From contig CAWJLG010000016.1 in assembly GCA_963843595.1 (NCBI GenBank), forward strand, positions 62,001 through 126,000: a stretch of 64,000 nucleotides of DNA. Direction: 5' to 3'. Below are positions 61,164-64,000 of this stretch, piece by piece. How positions within the stretch are numbered: position 1 is the first letter of the stretch; each line of letters begins with the position of its first letter. The notes beneath the pieces were generated by a model that saw only the letters and a list, made by a program, of their open reading frames with translations, made no database searches and was not told the origin of the DNA. A program made the translations under genes and the position numbers. The DNA is from CAIWHR01 sp963843595. GTDB taxonomy: Bacteria > Pseudomonadota > Gammaproteobacteria > Burkholderiales > Casimicrobiaceae.

Positions 61164-62645
61164 ATGAACGACGTTGCGAGCAAAGCGAAGCTGTCCGGCA
61201 AGGAACGCTACAAGGCCGGTGTGATGAAGTACAAGGACATGGGGTACTGGCGGCCCGACTACGAGCCGTCGGACACCGACCTCATCGCGCTGTTCCGGAT
61301 CACGCCTCAGGAAGGTGTGGAGCCGGACGAAGCGGCAGCCGCGGTCGCCGGCGAATCGTCGACGGCGACGTGGACCGTCGTGTGGACCGACCGGCTCACC
61401 GCCTGCGACAACTACCGGGCAAAGGCCTATCGCGTGGACCCCGTGCCGAACACCGGGCCGGGCACGCCCACCGAGCAGCAGTACTTCGCCTTCATCGCCT
61501 ACGACCTCGCGCTGTTCGAGGAGGGCTCGATCGCCAACCTCACCGCGTCGATCATCGGCAACGTGTTCGGCTTCAAGCCGCTGAAGGCGCTGCGGCTCGA
61601 GGACATGCGGATCCCGGTCGCCTATCTCAAGACGTTCCAGGGCCCCCCCACCGGCATCGTCGTCGAGCGCGAACGACTCGACAAGTTCGGACGGCCGCTG
61701 CTCGGCGCGACGGTCAAGCCCAAGCTCGGGCTCTCCGGCAAGAACTACGGGCGCGTCGTCTACGAGGGCCTCAAGGGCGGTCTCGATTTCCTCAAGGACG
61801 ACGAGAACATCAACTCGCAGCCGTTCATGCACTGGCGCGAGCGCTTCCTCTACTGCATGGAGGCGGTCGCCAAGGCGTCCGCCGCGACCGGCGAGGTCAA
61901 GGGCACCTACCTCAACGTCACCGCCGCGACGATGGAAGACATGTACGAGCGCGCCGACTTCGCGAAGGAGCTGGGCTCGGTGATCGTGATGATCGACCTC
62001 GTCATCGGCTACACGGCGATCCAGTCGATGGCGAAGTGGGCACGCAAGAACGACATGATCCTGCATCTGCATCGCGCCGGCCACTCCACCTACACCCGGC
62101 AGAAGAACCACGGCGTGTCGTTCCGCGTCATCGCCAAGTGGATGCGGATGGCCGGTGTCGACCACATCCACGCCGGCACTGCCGTCGGCAAGCTGGAGGG
62201 CGATCCGCTGACCGTGCAGGGGTTCTACAACGTCTGCCGCGAGGAGAAGAACGAAGTCGACCTCCAACGCGGGATCTTCTTCGAGCAGCCGTGGGCGAAC
62301 CTGCGCAAGGTGATGCCGGTCGCCTCGGGCGGCATCCACGCCGGCCAGATGCATCAGCTGATCGATCTGTTCGGCGACGACTGCGTGCTGCAGTTCGGCG
62401 GCGGCACGATCGGCCATCCGCAGGGCATCCACGCTGGCGCTACGGCCAACCGCGTCGCGCTCGAGGCGATGGTCAAGGCGCGCAACGAAGGCCGCGACAT
62501 CGTCAACGAGGGCCCGCAGATCCTGCAGAACGCGGCGAAGAGCTGCACGCCGCTCGCGCAGGCGCTCGACACCTGGAAGGACGTCTCGTTCAACTACGCG
62601 TCGACCGACACGCCCGATTTCGTTCCCACGCCCACCGCGGCCTGA
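61164..62645 (+). CDS. cbbL: Ribulose-bisphosphate carboxylase large subunit, red-type form IC
   Basis: CO2-fixing enzyme of the Calvin cycle. 493 residues, longer at the N-terminus than green-type enzymes, and with SGKERYKAGVMKYKDMGYW typical of forms IC/ID. Active-site elements: KPKLGLSGKNYGR (K185, K187), carbamylated lysine in GGLDFLKDDENINSQPF (K211), HLHRAGHSTYTRQKNHGVSF, loop 6 GTAVGKLEGDP (K343) and SGGIHAGQMHQL, then GGGTIGHPQGIHAGA. GAGGGA lies 8 bases before the ATG. Form IC enzymes need CbbX for reactivation, and cbbX is two genes on. All catalytic residues are present, so it should be functional. Confidence 0.98.
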   Translation: MNDVASKAKLSGKERYKAGVMKYKDMGYWRPDYEPSDTDLIALFRITPQEGVEPDEAAAAVAGESSTATWTVVWTDRLTACDNYRAKAYRVDPVPNTGPGTPTEQQYFAFIAYDLALFEEGSIANLTASIIGNVFGFKPLKALRLEDMRIPVAYLKTFQGPPTGIVVERERLDKFGRPLLGATVKPKLGLSGKNYGRVVYEGLKGGLDFLKDDENINSQPFMHWRERFLYCMEAVAKASAATGEVKGTYLNVTAATMEDMYERADFAKELGSVIVMIDLVIGYTAIQSMAKWARKNDMILHLHRAGHSTYTRQKNHGVSFRVIAKWMRMAGVDHIHAGTAVGKLEGDPLTVQGFYNVCREEKNEVDLQRGIFFEQPWANLRKVMPVASGGIHAGQMHQLIDLFGDDCVLQFGGGTIGHPQGIHAGATANRVALEAMVKARNEGRDIVNEGPQILQNAAKSCTPLAQALDTWKDVSFNYASTDTPDFVPTPTAA

Positions 62646-62668
62646 CGCGACTACGCAGCGAGGACACC

Positions 62669-63085
62669 ATGCGCATCACCCAAGGCACTTTCTCGTTTCT
62701 CCCCGACCTCACCGACGCCGAGATTTCGGCGCAGATCGAGTACGCGCTCCGGCAGGGTTGGGCCATCTCGGTCGAGCACACCGACGATCCGCACCCGCGC
62801 AACGTCTACTGGGAAATGTGGGCCATGCCGATGTTCGATCTCAAGGACGCCGCCGGCGCGATGATGGAAGTCAACGCCTGCCGCAAGGCGTTCCCCGACC
62901 AGTACGTCAAGGTCAACGCGTTCGACTCGACGCAGGGCTGGGAGTCCACGCGGCTGTCGTTCATCGTCAACCGGCCGGCGCACGAGCCCGGATTCCGCGT
63001 CGTGCGGCAGGAAGGGCCGGAGCGCACCGTGCGCTACACGATCGAGAGCTACGCCGTCGACCGGCCCGCGGGCAGCCGGTACTGA
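62669..63085 (+). CDS. cbbS: Ribulose-bisphosphate carboxylase small subunit (form IC)
   Basis: 138-residue small subunit of the L8S8 enzyme. MRITQGTFSFLPDLTDAEIS, QIEYALRQGWAISVEHTDDP, HPRNVYWEMWAMPMFDL and VNACRKAFPDQYVKVNAFDS are classic. The final 30 residues (FRVVRQEGPERTVRYTIESY) form the C-terminal beta-hairpin extension that marks red-type small subunits and fills the central channel of the holoenzyme. Starts 23 bases after cbbL with its own AGCGAGGA site; co-transcribed. Confidence 0.97.
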   Translation: MRITQGTFSFLPDLTDAEISAQIEYALRQGWAISVEHTDDPHPRNVYWEMWAMPMFDLKDAAGAMMEVNACRKAFPDQYVKVNAFDSTQGWESTRLSFIVNRPAHEPGFRVVRQEGPERTVRYTIESYAVDRPAGSRY

Positions 63086-63145
63086 CGCAGCGGTGACCAG
63101 GGTCACAGACCGCGCGACCGCGCCTGCACCAGGATGCTCCGTGCC

Positions 63146-64000
63146 ATGACCGCGCCCACCACCGGCGGGACTCCGGTCCCCGAGACGATCGACCTCGCCG
63201 CACTCGCGCGCGAGACGAAGATCCACGAGGTGCTCGAGGAGCTCGATCGGGATCTCATCGGGCTGGCGCCGGTGAAGGCGCGCATCCGCGACATCGCGGC
63301 GCTGCTGCTCGTCGATCGCGGCCGGCGCCTCGTCGGACTGCCCACGGAGCCGCCGTCGCTGCACATGTGCTTCACCGGCAACCCCGGCACCGGCAAGACG
63401 ACGGTCGCGCTGCGCATGGCGGAGATCCTGCATCGGCTGGGCTACGTGCGCAAAGGGCATCTCGTCGCCGTCACCCGCGACGATCTCGTCGGCCAGTACA
63501 TCGGCCACACGGCGCCGAAGACGCGCGAGATCCTCAAGAAGTCGATGGGCGGCGTGCTGTTCATCGACGAGGCCTACTACCTCTACCGGCCGGAGAACGA
63601 GCGCGACTACGGGCAGGAGGCGATCGAGATCCTGCTGCAGGTGATGGAGAACCAGCGCGACGACCTCGTCGTGATCCTCGCCGGCTACAAGAACCGGATG
63701 GACACGTTCTTCCAGAGCAACCCGGGGATGGCCTCGCGCATCGCCCATCACATCGACTTTCCCGACTACAGCGTCGATGAACTCTACGCGATCGGGCAGC
63801 TGATGCTGGCGAAGATGGGCTATCGCCTCGCGCCCGATGCGGAAGCCGTGATGCGCGAATACATCGCCCACCGCATCACGCAGCCGCACTTCGCCAATGC
63901 ACGTTCGATCAGGAACGCGCTGGATCGCGCGCGACTGCGTCAGGCGAGCCGTCTGTTCGGCGCCACGGATCGCACGGTCGGGCGCGACGACCTCGCGAAC
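63146..64000 (+). CDS. cbbX: Red-type RuBisCO activase CbbX (cut by window edge)
   Basis: AAA+ ATPase that pulls on the RuBisCO large-subunit C-terminus to release inhibitory sugar phosphates. 285 codons are present, lacking only the last few dozen residues. Walker A FTGNPGTGKTTVALRMAEIL (K84), pore-loop DLVGQYIGHTAPKTREILK, Walker B GGVLFIDEAYYLYRPENERD, arginine-finger region VILAGYKNRMDTFF and FANARSIRNALDRARLRQAS. ATG at 63146; another in-frame ATG at 63134 would add four residues. It lies 60 bases after cbbS, the usual place, and the rest of the cbb operon probably lies to the right. Confidence 0.95.
   Translation, partial: MTAPTTGGTPVPETIDLAALARETKIHEVLEELDRDLIGLAPVKARIRDIAALLLVDRGRRLVGLPTEPPSLHMCFTGNPGTGKTTVALRMAEILHRLGYVRKGHLVAVTRDDLVGQYIGHTAPKTREILKKSMGGVLFIDEAYYLYRPENERDYGQEAIEILLQVMENQRDDLVVILAGYKNRMDTFFQSNPGMASRIAHHIDFPDYSVDELYAIGQLMLAKMGYRLAPDAEAVMREYIAHRITQPHFANARSIRNALDRARLRQASRLFGATDRTVGRDDLAN

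Overview
The window is a contiguous piece of a chromosome from a GC-rich Gram-negative bacterium, most likely a betaproteobacterium of Burkholderiales type. The reasons are the gene orders lpxC/dciA/M23 peptidase/secA/argJ/DUF815/Nudix-ThiE/yacG ... zapD/coaE/pilD/pilC/pilB, rsmI facing lpoA-yraN-diaA-dolP, rpsP-rimM-trmD-rplS beside ffh/ypjD, and a complete dcw cluster. Coding density is very high, many genes overlap by 1-14 bases, and GTG or TTG starts are common. I see no tRNA, rRNA, IS element, prophage or CRISPR array.

Layout. 1-2227 (minus): urea ABC transporter genes urtA and urtB (urtB runs off the left edge). 2550-8449: rsmI (minus) divergent from lpoA-yraN-diaA-dolP-rfaE2 (cell envelope), then a thioredoxin and an AEC-family permease. 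8467-10311 (minus): a three-part membrane protein with an HPD-less J-like domain, an RDD domain and C-terminal TPRs. 10491-12708 (minus): rpsP-rimM-trmD-rplS, closed by a strong palindromic terminator. 12850-16554: ffh facing ypjD, then a CorB/YfjD-type CBS protein. 16682-25449: pilB-pilC-pilD-coaE-zapD and yacG, with a small metabolic insert (zinc-ribbon protein, TctC-type receptor, acyl-CoA synthetase) between zapD and yacG. 25446-34119: Nudix-ThiE fusion, DUF815 ATPase, argJ, secA, M23 peptidase, dciA, a 61-residue membrane protein and lpxC. 34274-52500 (minus): the full dcw cluster, mraZ-rsmH-ftsL-ftsI-murE-murF-mraY-murD-ftsW-murG-murC-murB-ddl-ftsQ-ftsA-ftsZ, with its promoter and MraZ operator visible. 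52994-59944: outer-membrane barrel, lipoprotein, tamA and tamB. 59994-64000: cbbR divergent from cbbL-cbbS-cbbX, a red-type (form IC) RuBisCO operon with its activase (cut by the right edge), which implies Calvin-cycle CO2 fixation.

How it works together: most of the window serves envelope growth and division (dcw, lpxC, lpoA, TamAB, DolP, heptose synthesis), protein export and translation (secA, ffh, ribosomal proteins) and type IV pili. The carbon-fixation operon and urea uptake are the metabolic flanks.

The most useful unusual signals are: (1) three probable single-base insertions and a possible fourth, in urtA, the acyl-CoA synthetase, rsmH and perhaps tamA, which either break genes or expose sequence errors; (2) the J-like/RDD/TPR fusion protein; (3) a terminator-like hairpin about 30 bases before the secA start; (4) well-formed regulatory sites: a 10-bp-periodic MraZ box, adjacent CbbR-type palindromes, and a sigma-54-like promoter before pilB. 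I did not find a clearly new multi-gene defence or mobile system; the window is mostly core genome.
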